This document shows positions 35,024-44,592 of a stretch of 64,000 nucleotides of DNA, piece after piece. Under the pieces are notes generated by a model that was given only the letters and a program-made list of their open reading frames with translations, searched no databases and had not been told where the DNA came from. Source of the DNA: Albidovulum sp. (lineage in GTDB: Bacteria; Pseudomonadota; Alphaproteobacteria; Rhodobacterales; Rhodobacteraceae); NCBI GenBank assembly GCA_020637635.1, contig JACKKB010000002.1:124001-188000 (forward strand), in the 5' to 3' direction. The first letter of the stretch is position 1. Each line of letters opens with the position of its first letter. The position numbers were made by a program, and so were the translations under genes.

Positions 35024-37006
35024 CTACTCTGCTGCCTGCGCGCCGGGATCGGCGAGCGCAACGATATCCATCATGATCCGGTTCAGCTCGAAATCCTTGG
35101 GCGTGTAGACGCGCGCCACACCCATCGCCTTCAACCTCTCGCCGTCCTCGTCGGGAATGATGCCGCCGGCGACGACGGCGACGTGGTCGAGACCCGCTGC
35201 GCGCATCCGGGTCATCAGTTCCTCGATCAGCGGGAGGTGACTGCCCGACAGGATCGACAGGCCGACGACATGGGCCGCGCTTTCCTCGGCGGCCGCGACG
35301 ATCTCCGCCGGGGTCAGGCGGATGCCCTCGTAGGTGATTTCCATGCCGCAGTCGCGGGCGCGGGCGGCGATCTGCTCGGCGCCGTTGGAATGGCCGTCGA
35401 GCCCGGGCTTGCCGACGAGGAACGACAGCTTGCGGCCGAGGCGCAGGGAAACCTCATCGACCGCCTGGCGGATCTCGTCGAGCCCCTCTGTGCGGTTCGA
35501 GGCCGATTTCGAAACGCCGGTCGGGCCGCGGTATTCGCCATGGACCTGACGCATCACGCCGGCCCATTCGCCGGTGGTGATGCCGGCCCGGGCGCAGGCG
35601 ATCGACGCCGGCATGACGTTCTGCCCCGCCCGGGCGGCGGCGCGGAGATCGGCGAGCGCCTTGCGGGCGGCGGCCGCGTCGCGGGCGGCGCGCCAGGCCC
35701 GAAGGCGGGCGATCTGGTCCGCCTCGACCGCCGGATCAACGGTCATGATCGCATCCTCGCCCGAGGTCAGCGGCGACGGCTCGCCCTCGCGCCAGCGGTT
35801 CACGCCCACGACCACGGTCTCGTTGGTCTCGATCCGGTTGAGCCGCTCGGAGTTGGACTCGACAAGGCGTCCTTTCATGTAGTCGATGGCGGCGATCGCC
35901 CCGCCCATGCTGTCGAGCGTCGCAAGCTCGCTTCGGGCACCGGCCTTCAGCGCCTCGACCCTGGCGGTGATCGCGGGGTTGCCGTCGAAGAGGTCGCCGT
36001 ATTCCAGAAGGTCGGTCTCGTAGGCGAGGATCTGCTGCATGCGAAGCGACCACTGCTGGTCCCAGGGGCGCGGCAGGCCGAGCGCCTCGTTCCAGGCGGG
36101 AAGCTGGACGGCGCGGGCGCGGGCGTTCTTCGACAGCGTGACGGCGAGCATCTCCAGCAGGATGCGGTAGACGTTGTTTTCCGGCTGCTGTTCGGTGAGG
36201 CCGAGCGAATTGACCTGCACGCCGTAGCGGAAGCGGCGGAATTTCTCATCCTCGATGCCGTAGCGGTCGCGGCAGATCTCGTCCCAGAGCTCGGTGAAGG
36301 CGCGCATCTTGCACATCTCGGTGACGAAGCGGATGCCGGCGTTCACGAAGAACGAGATGCGGCCGACCATCTCGGGGAAACTTTCCGCCGGCACCTTGAT
36401 CTTCAGATCGTCCAGCACCGCGATGCCGGTCGCCAGCGCGAAGGCCAGTTCCTGCTCCGGCGTCGCGCCGGCCTCCTGGAGGTGGTAGGAGCAGACGTTC
36501 ATCGGGTTCCATTTCGGCAGATGCTCGCGCGTGTAGGCGGCGACATCCGTGATCATGGCAAGCGAGGGCTTCGGCGGGCAGATGTAGGTCCCGCGCGAGA
36601 GGTATTCCTTCACCAGGTCGTTCTGGACCGTCCCCTGCAGCTTCGAGACATCCGCGCCCTGTTCCTCGGCGACGGCGATGTAGAGCGCGAGCAGCCAAGG
36701 GGCCGTCGCGTTGATCGTCATCGAGGTGTTCATCTGTTCGAGCGGAATCCCATCGAAGAGCGCGCGCATGTCGCCGAGATGGCAGACAGGCACGCCGACC
36801 TTGCCGACCTCGCCCCTGGAACGGGGGTCGTCGCTGTCATAGCCGGTCTGGGTCGGCAGGTCGAAGGCAACCGAGAGGCCGGTCTGCCCCTTGGCGAGGT
36901 TGCCGCGATAGAGGGCGTTCGATTTCTCGGCGGTGGAATGGCCCGCGTAGGTGCGGAAGAGCCAGGGCCGGTCCTTTGCGCCCGTCGCCTTGTTCGCCTC
37001 GGTCAT
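35024..37006 (-). CDS. ecm: (2R)-ethylmalonyl-CoA mutase
   Basis: B12 enzyme of the ethylmalonyl-CoA pathway that turns (2R)-ethylmalonyl-CoA into methylsuccinyl-CoA during acetate or C1 assimilation. The 660-residue protein has the acyl-CoA-binding TIM barrel (FDLPTQTGYDSDDPRSRGE near residue 49, NTSMTINATAPWLLALY near 92) and a C-terminal cobalamin domain with the DGHSNG (DxHxxG) His ligand near residue 544, SILSGSH and a GG motif. It is divergent from ccr, the enzyme one step earlier, the usual arrangement in Rhodobacter. The absence of an MCM beta partner and the pairing with ccr favour Ecm over methylmalonyl-CoA mutase. Confidence 0.94.
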   Translation of the reverse strand: MTEANKATGAKDRPWLFRTYAGHSTAEKSNALYRGNLAKGQTGLSVAFDLPTQTGYDSDDPRSRGEVGKVGVPVCHLGDMRALFDGIPLEQMNTSMTINATAPWLLALYIAVAEEQGADVSKLQGTVQNDLVKEYLSRGTYICPPKPSLAMITDVAAYTREHLPKWNPMNVCSYHLQEAGATPEQELAFALATGIAVLDDLKIKVPAESFPEMVGRISFFVNAGIRFVTEMCKMRAFTELWDEICRDRYGIEDEKFRRFRYGVQVNSLGLTEQQPENNVYRILLEMLAVTLSKNARARAVQLPAWNEALGLPRPWDQQWSLRMQQILAYETDLLEYGDLFDGNPAITARVEALKAGARSELATLDSMGGAIAAIDYMKGRLVESNSERLNRIETNETVVVGVNRWREGEPSPLTSGEDAIMTVDPAVEADQIARLRAWRAARDAAAARKALADLRAAARAGQNVMPASIACARAGITTGEWAGVMRQVHGEYRGPTGVSKSASNRTEGLDEIRQAVDEVSLRLGRKLSFLVGKPGLDGHSNGAEQIAARARDCGMEITYEGIRLTPAEIVAAAEESAAHVVGLSILSGSHLPLIEELMTRMRAAGLDHVAVVAGGIIPDEDGERLKAMGVARVYTPKDFELNRIMMDIVALADPGAQAAE

Positions 37007-37363
37007 CGCGGAACCTCCGGAATCGGCATTGAAACTTTATTTCGCCAGCGAAGAGATAGGCGACATTTCCTGATCCTGTCAATTCGCTGCGACGCGGCAT
37101 CCGGGATGGTGTAGACTTTTCGCGTTGCCAGGGCGGGTCTGGCCGTCGCGGCGCGCTGGCCGCGGTAGGCCTTGCCGATCACCCATTCCGCATGCCCGGG
37201 CATCTGCGCGGGACAGAGGGTCCACTTGGGCCGGATTGTGATTGTGCGAGACATAAAATTTCAAAATGCCGTCACGATGCTATTGCATTATTACCCGTCG
37301 ACTCCTATCCATCCTTGAAGCCCGCGCTGATTCTGCGTTGCGGCACGAATGCAGGAGATGCCC
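37007..37363. promoter_or_regulatory. Divergent ecm-ccr intergenic region
   Basis: A 357-base region between the two ethylmalonyl-CoA pathway genes with no convincing gene. Its ccr-proximal half has an AT-rich stretch (around 37250-37295), the likeliest site of promoters and regulator binding; the pathway regulators known in Rhodobacteraceae were not matched to a site here. CAGGAG lies six bases before the ccr ATG. An 83-codon open frame on the minus strand touches the ecm start but looks unlike protein. Confidence 0.5.
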
Positions 37364-38656
<1,293 letters not shown>

Positions 38657-38678
38657 CACCGGCTCACCCGACCCTGCC

Positions 38679-38715
38679 GCCCCGCGCCCCCGTTCCGGGC
38701 GCGGGGCTTTTCTTT
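38679..38715 (+). terminator. Rho-independent terminator after ccr
   Basis: A perfect 11-bp GC stem (GCCCCGCGCCC / GGGCGCGGGGC) with a 7-base loop is followed by TTTTCTTT. It lies 22 bases after the ccr stop codon and isolates ccr from the luxR region. Confidence 0.9.
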
Positions 38716-38853
38716 GCCTTTCGTTCCGAATCAGTCTGTTACGGAGCCCGCCCCCGTCAATTTCGGGGGGTTGAAACGCGCCCTTCCACGGTCGAGACTT
38801 TGCACGCGGGGGTTGTGAACAAGACAAGAAATACTCTTTTCGCAGGTGTACCG

Positions 38854-39069
38854 ATGAACTACGATTGGATCTTGGATGTCCTGACCGATCTCAAGGCTTT
38901 CGCGACGGCAAACGGGTTGAAGGCGCTGGCCGAACAGCTGGACGATACCTGTCTCGTCGCGGCGACCGAAATCGCCCAGGACGCCGAGACGCCGGGCGGA
39001 GACATTCGGACCAATGAAAAGACGGCTCGCGGCCTTCATCGACCGGCTGCAGGACATCGGAACACTTGA
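38854..39069 (+). CDS. Small conserved-looking protein overlapping luxR
   Basis: A 71-residue ORF beginning MNYDWILDVLTDLKAFA, with amphipathic helices rich in Leu/Ala/Glu through about residue 45 (ANGLKALAEQLDDTCLVAATE). Its last 56 bases overlap the start of luxR in another frame, so the final 18 residues are probably unconstrained. CAGGTG lies just upstream. Small proteins of this look occur before luxR-type genes in Rhodobacterales as far as I recall; the function is unknown. It might be a translational leader or an antagonist of the LuxR protein. Confidence 0.6.
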   Translation: MNYDWILDVLTDLKAFATANGLKALAEQLDDTCLVAATEIAQDAETPGGDIRTNEKTARGLHRPAAGHRNT

Positions 39070-39727
39070 CGACCTGCAGAAGCTGATTGCCGGGTTGCGC
39101 AGCAGCTACGGGACCGAGCATCTGGTCTATCACTCGGTCAGCTCGCTCGGCGAGCAATATGCCGTTCTCACCTATGATGCGCGTTGGGTCGCGCAATATG
39201 TCGACAACGACTATGCGCGGATCGATCCGGTCGTGCAGGGCAGCCTGCGGCGGTTTCACCCGGTCGACTGGAAGCAGCTCGACTGGACCGCCCGGCGCGA
39301 ACGCGATTTTCTCGGCGAAGCGCTGGAGTTCGGCGTCGGCAACCAGGGCTACTCGGTGCCGATCCGCGGCCCGAACGGCCAGTTCGCCATGTTTTCGGTG
39401 AACGATCGCGCCAGCGATCGCGACTGGGCGCTTTTCACCGAGAAATACTGCGCCGATCTGATCCTCGTCGGCCACTACCTGAACCAGAAGGCGCTGGAGA
39501 TTGAACGCGGCAGCGATGTCGGGCCCCGCCACGACCTTTCGCCGCGCGAGATCGATGTGCTCAGTCTCCTCGCGCTGGGGCTCAACCGCGCCCATGCCGC
39601 CGAGAGCCTCGCGATCTCGGAACACACGTTTCGCGCCTATATCGAAACCGCACGCCAGAAGCTTGGCGCCGGCAATACGCTGCAGGCGGTCGCGCGGGCT
39701 GTCGCGGCGGGGTATATCCGGCCATGA
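39014..39727 (+). CDS. LuxR-type acyl-homoserine-lactone receptor/regulator
   Basis: A 237-residue quorum-sensing regulator. The N-terminal autoinducer domain has the conserved Trp-x3-Tyr and Asp-Pro pair in RWVAQYVDNDYARIDPVVQ near residues 57-75 and a Gly in GNQGYSVPIRGPNG. The C-terminal helix-turn-helix (about residues 172-235) reads LSPREIDVLSLLALGLNRAH then SEHTFRAYIETARQKLGA. The acyl-homoserine-lactone synthase gene follows 168 bases later on the same strand. It is likely activated by that product. Confidence 0.92.
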   Translation: MKRRLAAFIDRLQDIGTLDDLQKLIAGLRSSYGTEHLVYHSVSSLGEQYAVLTYDARWVAQYVDNDYARIDPVVQGSLRRFHPVDWKQLDWTARRERDFLGEALEFGVGNQGYSVPIRGPNGQFAMFSVNDRASDRDWALFTEKYCADLILVGHYLNQKALEIERGSDVGPRHDLSPREIDVLSLLALGLNRAHAAESLAISEHTFRAYIETARQKLGAGNTLQAVARAVAAGYIRP

Positions 39728-39814
39728 TCCGCGGACCTGATCCGCGGAACTGATCCCCGGCCCCGATCCCCGGAACTGATCCCCGGCCCCGATCTCCGGC
39801 CCCGATCTCCGGCG
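39725..39814 (+). repeat. Tandem 12-14-nt repeats between luxR and luxI
   Basis: About seven imperfect units of the form TGATCCSCGGMMC / GATCYCCGGCCCC run back to back from the luxR stop codon. GATC occurs once per unit. The array ends about 80 bases before the luxI start codon, so it occupies the luxI upstream region and could affect its transcription or arise by slippage. Confidence 0.8.
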
Positions 39815-39895
39815 CGGCGCGCGAGCAGCGAACGCTCGCGCAGGAAGTTGTTAGGACCTCACCTCTAGGCCCTTCCCCGTAAACGGGAGGGACCG

Positions 39896-40576
39896 ATGCT
39901 GAGATTTCTCGATTCCGACGCGCTCGACCGGGAACCGGATCTGCGCGACAGCATGTTCCGCGACCGGGCCTGCCAGTTCCGCGACCGGCTGGGCTGGGAG
40001 GTCAGCGTCGACGCCACCGGGCACGAGCGCGATGCCTATGACGATTGCGCGCCGCTCTACGTGATCTGGCAGGGCCGAGACGGGCGGCATGCAGGCTCGA
40101 TGCGGTTCCTGCCGACGCTGGGGCGGACGATGCTGAACGACCATTTCGCGAATCTCAACGGCGGCAGGCCGCTTCGCCATCCGAGAATCTGGGAATGCAC
40201 CCGGTTCTGCATCGCGCGCGATGCAGGACCCGAGACGGCGGCGCTCGTCATGCTTGGCGGGGCCGAGCTTGGCCGCGGGTTCGGACTCAGCCACGCCGCC
40301 GGGGTCTTCGACGCGCGCATGGTGCGGATCTACCACCGTCTGGGCTGGGAACCCGCTGTGCTCGGCCGCGCCGGTTGCGGCGCGGGGGCGATCAGCCTCG
40401 GGCTCTGGGCCTTCGGGGCGCCGGTCGCGGACCGGCTCGCGACCCGTGCCTGTCTGCCGCCCGGGCAGGCGCGCAGATGGTTCGAGACCGCCTTCGGTGC
40501 AGATCGCGCTCCCGCCCACTCACCCGCCCCCGCACCCGCCCCCGCACCCGCCCGCGCGCTCGGCCGGGCGGTGTGA
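39896..40576 (+). CDS. Acyl-homoserine-lactone synthase (LuxI family)
   Basis: Makes the autoinducer from S-adenosylmethionine and an acyl-ACP. The 226-residue protein shows the invariant residues of LuxI proteins: Arg, Phe and Trp in FRDRACQFRDRLGWEV near residue 20-35, Asp residues in AYDDCAPLY, Arg in GSMRFLP near 65, and Glu/Arg in WECTRFCIARD near 100. The C-terminus has an unusual Pro-Ala repeat (PAPAPAPAPARA) encoded by a 12-nt DNA repeat. GGGAGG precedes the ATG and may be partly hidden in a small hairpin (CCCTTCCCCG/CGGGAGGG). Confidence 0.92.
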   Translation: MLRFLDSDALDREPDLRDSMFRDRACQFRDRLGWEVSVDATGHERDAYDDCAPLYVIWQGRDGRHAGSMRFLPTLGRTMLNDHFANLNGGRPLRHPRIWECTRFCIARDAGPETAALVMLGGAELGRGFGLSHAAGVFDARMVRIYHRLGWEPAVLGRAGCGAGAISLGLWAFGAPVADRLATRACLPPGQARRWFETAFGADRAPAHSPAPAPAPAPARALGRAV

Positions 40577-40584
40577 CGGGAGGT

Positions 40585-40632
40585 CTGGCGGGCATTCTGG
40601 CGGGCATTCTGACGGGCATTCTGACGGGGGAT
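40585..40632 (+). repeat. Four tandem 12-nt repeats after luxI
   Basis: Units CTGGCGGGCATT, CTGGCGGGCATT, CTGACGGGCATT and CTGACGGGGGAT follow each other directly 8 bases after the luxI stop codon. A separate 12-nt C/G-rich repeat encodes the Pro-Ala tail just before, so the locus is prone to slippage. Confidence 0.8.
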
Positions 40633-40713
40633 CGCGGCGCCAAGCGCGCGGCACCCGCGCGCCCTGCCCCGAACGGGCTGGCATCGGAATGCGGCGCTCA
40701 CTATGGTCCGGCC

Positions 40714-42240
40714 ATGACGCTGCAGCAGCACCAGTTCTCCGACGATCAGGCCGAGGCCTGGGATCGCGTGGCAGAGGCTCTGGCCGGTGCCGGCGTCGAC
40801 ATCGTCGACAGCACGCTCTTGCCCGATGCGCCGGCCCGCACCACGGTGCTCGCGATCGTCGGCAAGGCCGGATCCGGCAAGACCATGCTGCTTGCCGAGC
40901 TTGCGCGCGCGCTCACCGACGCCGGTGTCGAGATGGTTTCAGGCGATTACGAAGGCCGCCGGCGCAAGGAACGCCGCACACTTGCCGTGCTCGCACCCAC
41001 CAACAAGGCGGCCAGCGTGCTGCGCGGCCACGGGGTTCCGGCCACCACGATCCATAGGATCCTCTACACGCCGGTCTACGACCCCGAATACGAACGGATC
41101 GCGGAATGGCTGGCCGGCAGCGGCGAGCGGCCTGTGGTCGAGGGGCTGACCGATGCCGCGCTCGACCGGGCGCGGGCTTTCTACGACCAGATCAAGTCGA
41201 TCCCCGGCGCACTGGCGGCGGCCGGGCTCAGGGGGTCGGACTTCATCCTCGGCTGGAAGCGGCGCGAGGATCCGCTCGACATCGGCTTCGTCGACGAGGC
41301 CTCGATGCTCGACGAGCGCCAGCTCGACGATCTGCGCGAGATCTTTCCGACGCTGGTGCTGTTCGGCGATCCGGCGCAGCTCGCCCCGGTGGGCCAGTCC
41401 GGCGAGATGGTCTTCGACCGCCTGCCGGAGGCGCGCAAGCTCGCGCTGCACCGCATCCACCGGCAGGAGGACGACAACCCGATCCTCGATCTCGCGCATG
41501 CGCTCGGCGATCCCGATCTCGGCTTCGAGCGGTTCGAGGCGATGGTGGCGCAGGCCGCGCGGCGCGACCATCGCGTTGTCTGGTCGGAGCGGGTCGATGC
41601 CACGCTGATGGCGCGTTCGCCGGTTCTGGTCTGGCGCAACCAGACACGGATCCGGCTCATCCAGGCGTTCCGCACCGCCTATGAGGCGCCGCCCGACGTG
41701 TTGTTGCCCGGCGAGCCGCTGATCTGCGACGGGATCGAACTGCCCCTGAAGCACCGCAAGAAACGGCTCGATCTCGAGGCCCGCGGGCTGATCAAGGGCG
41801 CGCAGGTGATCTACCGTGGCCCCGGCACGAGGCCCGGCTTTGCGCAGCTGCACCTGATCGGCTCGGACGATCCGCTCATGTCGGCGGCCTCGATCATCAA
41901 GATCGAGGTGCCGGACGAGGAAGAGCCGCTCATCGCCTCGGCCGCAACCATGGGCGCGGTCTTCCTGCATGGCGCGGCGGTCACGATCCACAAGGCCCAG
42001 GGCTCGCAGTGGGAAGAGGTGCAGGTCTTTGCCCCCGATCTCTTCGTCGCCGCGCGGATGGGCCGGATCGAGGCCGGCATTCCGCTCTGGAAGCGGCTTG
42101 CCTATGTGGCGATCACGCGGGCCGAGGCGCGGTTGCATTGGGTCGTTCGCCCCCGGCTCGGCCGGCCCGCCGAGCGGCTCTCGCTCGCCGATCTGCCGGC
42201 GGGCTCGCCCGCCCTCAGGCTCGACGCATCCGAGGATTGA
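40714..42240 (+). CDS. RecD-like ATP-dependent DNA helicase
   Basis: A 508-residue superfamily 1B helicase-like protein. Walker A IVGKAGSGKTMLLAEL near residue 47, motif Ia APTNKAASVLRGHG, motif II with FVDEASMLDERQ near 195, motif III LFGDPAQLAPVG, and C-terminal motifs including VTIHKAQGSQWEEVQVF and LAYVAITRAEARLHW. The C-terminal UvrD_C_2-type fold is as in RecD2. The stand-alone gene has no RecB/RecC neighbours. A longer upstream frame overlaps luxI and is discounted; the start is the ATG giving MTLQQHQFSDDQ. Confidence 0.88.
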   Translation: MTLQQHQFSDDQAEAWDRVAEALAGAGVDIVDSTLLPDAPARTTVLAIVGKAGSGKTMLLAELARALTDAGVEMVSGDYEGRRRKERRTLAVLAPTNKAASVLRGHGVPATTIHRILYTPVYDPEYERIAEWLAGSGERPVVEGLTDAALDRARAFYDQIKSIPGALAAAGLRGSDFILGWKRREDPLDIGFVDEASMLDERQLDDLREIFPTLVLFGDPAQLAPVGQSGEMVFDRLPEARKLALHRIHRQEDDNPILDLAHALGDPDLGFERFEAMVAQAARRDHRVVWSERVDATLMARSPVLVWRNQTRIRLIQAFRTAYEAPPDVLLPGEPLICDGIELPLKHRKKRLDLEARGLIKGAQVIYRGPGTRPGFAQLHLIGSDDPLMSAASIIKIEVPDEEEPLIASAATMGAVFLHGAAVTIHKAQGSQWEEVQVFAPDLFVAARMGRIEAGIPLWKRLAYVAITRAEARLHWVVRPRLGRPAERLSLADLPAGSPALRLDASED

Positions 42241-42309
42241 GCGCGGCCTTCGGGCTTCCGGTCCGGCCGTGGAGAAGCTAGGCTTCGGGCAAAGACGGGG
42301 GAGTCGTTC

Positions 42310-42546
42310 ATGCGCTGCGTATTCGTGCAGTTCCGTTGCCATCCCGGCCGGACCTATGAGGTCGCGGACGCAATCTACGACCGCGAGATCGTGTCGGAGC
42401 TGTATTCGACCTCGGGCGAATACGATCTGATCGCCAAGATCTACGTGCCCGAGGATGAGGACGTGGGCCATTGGCTGAACGCGCATCTCTTCGACATTCC
42501 GGGGATCAGCCGGACGCTCACGACGATGACCTTCAAGGCCTTCTGA
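42310..42546 (+). CDS. Stand-alone Lrp/AsnC ligand-binding (RAM) domain protein
   Basis: A 78-residue protein that matches only the C-terminal RAM domain of Lrp/AsnC regulators (QFRCHPGRTYEVADAI, STSGEYDLIAKIYV, IPGISRTLTTMTFKAF). It lacks the DNA-binding half. Such single-domain proteins form oligomers and may bind amino acids or pair with full-length Lrp proteins. The next gene starts 2 bases after its stop codon. Confidence 0.88.
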   Translation: MRCVFVQFRCHPGRTYEVADAIYDREIVSELYSTSGEYDLIAKIYVPEDEDVGHWLNAHLFDIPGISRTLTTMTFKAF

Positions 42547-42547
42547 G

Positions 42548-43285
42548 TTGGCCGGCACGATCGTCGTGACCGGGGCGAGCGCGGGCGTCGGCCGCGCCGT
42601 TGCCGAACTGTTCCTGGACGAGGGCTGGAACGTGGCGCTTCTGGCGCGGCGCGAGGCGCTGCTTGGCGAGGTTTCGCGGGGCCATGAGGCGACACTGACG
42701 CTCGGCGCGGATGTCAGCGACTGGCAGGCGGTCGACGCGGCCTTTGCACGCGCCGTCGCGCGGTTCGGGCGGATCGACGTGCTTTTCAACAATGCCGGCC
42801 TGTCGCGGCCTGCCGGACTCATCGACGAGATCCCCGTCGCCGACTGGCAGGATACCGTGGCGGTCAACCTCAACGGCATGTTCTACGCCGCCCGGGCGGC
42901 GTTCCGGCAGATGCGCGCGCAACACCCGCAGGGCGGTCGCATCATCAACAACGGCTCGGTCTCGGCGCAGGCGCCACGGCCGGGATCGGCGGCCTATACG
43001 GCCACCAAACACGCCGTGACCGGACTTACCAAGTCGATCGCGCTCGACGGGCGGCCCTTTGGCATCGCCTGCGGCCAGATCGACATCGGCAACGCGATGA
43101 CCGATCTGGCCGCGAAGATCGCCGCAGGCGTGCCGCAAGCCGACGGGACGGTCCGTGCCGAGCCGATGATGGATCCGGCCGAGGTCGCCCGAGCGGTCCT
43201 GCACATGGCGAGCCTGCCTGCGGGCACCAACATGTTGAGCCTCACCATCATGGCCACCAACATGCCTCTGGTCGGTCGCGGTTGA
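42548..43285 (+). CDS. Short-chain dehydrogenase/reductase
   Basis: A 245-residue classical SDR with a TTG start one base after the RAM-domain gene's stop. The cofactor motif is TGASAGVGRAVAEL near residue 7, followed by NNAGLSRPAG near 80, the catalytic Ser in NNGSVSAQAPRPG and Tyr-x3-Lys in YTATKHAVTGLTK near 155-159. The substrate is not known; the pairing with a RAM protein gives no clue. GC-rich hairpin sequence follows. Confidence 0.85.
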   Translation: MAGTIVVTGASAGVGRAVAELFLDEGWNVALLARREALLGEVSRGHEATLTLGADVSDWQAVDAAFARAVARFGRIDVLFNNAGLSRPAGLIDEIPVADWQDTVAVNLNGMFYAARAAFRQMRAQHPQGGRIINNGSVSAQAPRPGSAAYTATKHAVTGLTKSIALDGRPFGIACGQIDIGNAMTDLAAKIAAGVPQADGTVRAEPMMDPAEVARAVLHMASLPAGTNMLSLTIMATNMPLVGRG

Positions 43286-43788
43286 GGACGGCCGGCTCGT
43301 GAGGTGCGCGTTCCGGCGCGGCACTCTCCGGCGGGCGTCGCCGGACTGCCGGAGAGGGCGACCGGGATCGGGTTGTGACCGACCATGGGGGGCCCCTGCC
43401 GGGATCAGAAGGCGCTTGCCGTCCGGGTCCCCCTTCGGCACGCCCATGGCCCTCTGAACCGGCTGGCGGCAGCACCGGGATCGGGTTCCCCGGCGGCGGC
43501 GAATGGCGGGGCCGCAGGCAGTGCGCTCCGGACGCTCGCGGCAGCCGGCAGGGCAGGCGCGCGCGCAGGGAGAGCACGTGCCGATCTCCCGGCATGGGTT
43601 CGCTCTTCTCGCGAATCCGGGGCCGAGCCTGAGCGCAGGGCCTGCCCGCTCTTGGCCTCCGATCGCCGCCGGGCGGGCGGCCGGACCCCGGCCCGGGCCC
43701 CGACGGTCAGATTTGGCTTGAAATCGGGGGCCACAGGGCGCATTTAACGCGCGCCCGATAGGTTCGGGCGATCAAGGATGGAGCGACC
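43286..43788. other. 503-base GC-rich gene-free stretch before infA
   Basis: No believable gene is seen on either strand; open frames here are low-complexity GC artefacts. It holds a stem CTCTCCGGC ... GCCGGAGAG at about 43322-43355 that could terminate the SDR transcript without a clear U-run, and must contain the infA promoter near its right end, where a TTGAAA and ATTTAA are seen at about 43717-43747. Confidence 0.4.
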
Positions 43789-44007
43789 ATGGCCAAGGAA
43801 GAAGGTCTCGAATTTCCGGGCGTCGTGAAGGAACTCCTGCCGAATGCGACGTTCAGGGTCGAGCTGGAAAACGGCCATGAGATCATCGCCACGATGGCAG
43901 GAAAGATGCGCAAGAACCGGATCCGCGTGCTTGCGGGCGACAAGGTTCAGGTAACGATGACGCCTTACGACCTGACGAAGGGTCGGATCAACTACCGCTT
44001 CAGATAG
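43789..44007 (+). CDS. infA: Translation initiation factor IF-1
   Basis: A 72-residue OB-fold protein that blocks the ribosomal A site during initiation. It has the full family pattern: AKEEGLEFPGVVKELLPNAT, FRVELENGHEIIATMAGKMR, KNRIRVLAGDKV and DLTKGRINYRFR. Length is standard. The maf gene begins with GTG right after the stop codon, so the operon infA-maf-rng-yacG is tightly packed. Confidence 0.97.
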   Translation: MAKEEGLEFPGVVKELLPNATFRVELENGHEIIATMAGKMRKNRIRVLAGDKVQVTMTPYDLTKGRINYRFR

Positions 44008-44592
44008 GTGCGCCCCCGGCTCATCCTCGGATCCGCCAGCCCGCGCCGCAAGGAGTTGCTGGCGCAGATCGGTCTTGTGCCCGATCTGGTGCATGGCCCC
44101 GACATCGACGAGACACCACGGAAGGGCGAACGGCCGCGTCCCTATTGTTCCCGCATGGCCCGCGAAAAGGTGCAGGCGGTTCCGGCCGGCCCCGATGACG
44201 TGGTGCTCTGCGCCGACACGACAGTCGCGCTCGGCACGCGCATTCTCGGCAAGCCCGAAACGGCGGGCGAGGCTGCGGCCTTCCTGATGAAGCTTTCGGG
44301 GCGACGGCACCGGGTTCTGACCGCGATCGCTGTCCGTCGCGGCGGGCGGGTCTGGGAAAGGCTCGTGGAGACGAGCGTAAAGGTCAAGACGCTCTCCGAC
44401 CCGGAGGTGAACCACTACCTTGCTTCGGGAGAATGGCGCGGCAAGGCCGGTGGCTATGGGATCCAGGGGCGTTTCGGCGCCTTCATCCCCTGGCTTCAGG
44501 GCTCGTTTACGGGCGTCGTCGGCCTGCCGCTCGCCGAGACGGCGGGGCTTCTGGAGGCTGCTGGGATCGTCCCGGCCGAGGGCATCGCATGA
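44008..44592 (+). CDS. maf: Maf-like nucleotide pyrophosphatase
   Basis: House-cleaning pyrophosphatase for modified or canonical nucleotides, 194 residues. LILGSASPRRKELLAQIG near residue 5 with the SxxRR motif, DETPRKGERP, CADTTVALG, and the RRHRVLTAIAV and GKAGGYGIQGRFGAFI segments are conserved. GTG start directly abuts infA. Its end overlaps the next gene by ATGA. The YhdE/YceF subtype cannot be fixed by eye. Confidence 0.93.
   Translation: MRPRLILGSASPRRKELLAQIGLVPDLVHGPDIDETPRKGERPRPYCSRMAREKVQAVPAGPDDVVLCADTTVALGTRILGKPETAGEAAAFLMKLSGRRHRVLTAIAVRRGGRVWERLVETSVKVKTLSDPEVNHYLASGEWRGKAGGYGIQGRFGAFIPWLQGSFTGVVGLPLAETAGLLEAAGIVPAEGIA

Noticed and set aside
34748..37114. A 788-codon open frame opposite ecm
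   Set aside because: Antisense to a gene with full family motifs; composition and lack of any motif show it is a shadow.
39725..39814. Possible CRISPR array
   Set aside because: Units are directly adjacent and only 12-14 bases, without spacers.
43385..43747. A 120-codon open frame before infA
   Set aside because: Ala/Gly/Arg/Pro-rich low-complexity translation, no ribosome-binding site and competing frames on both strands.
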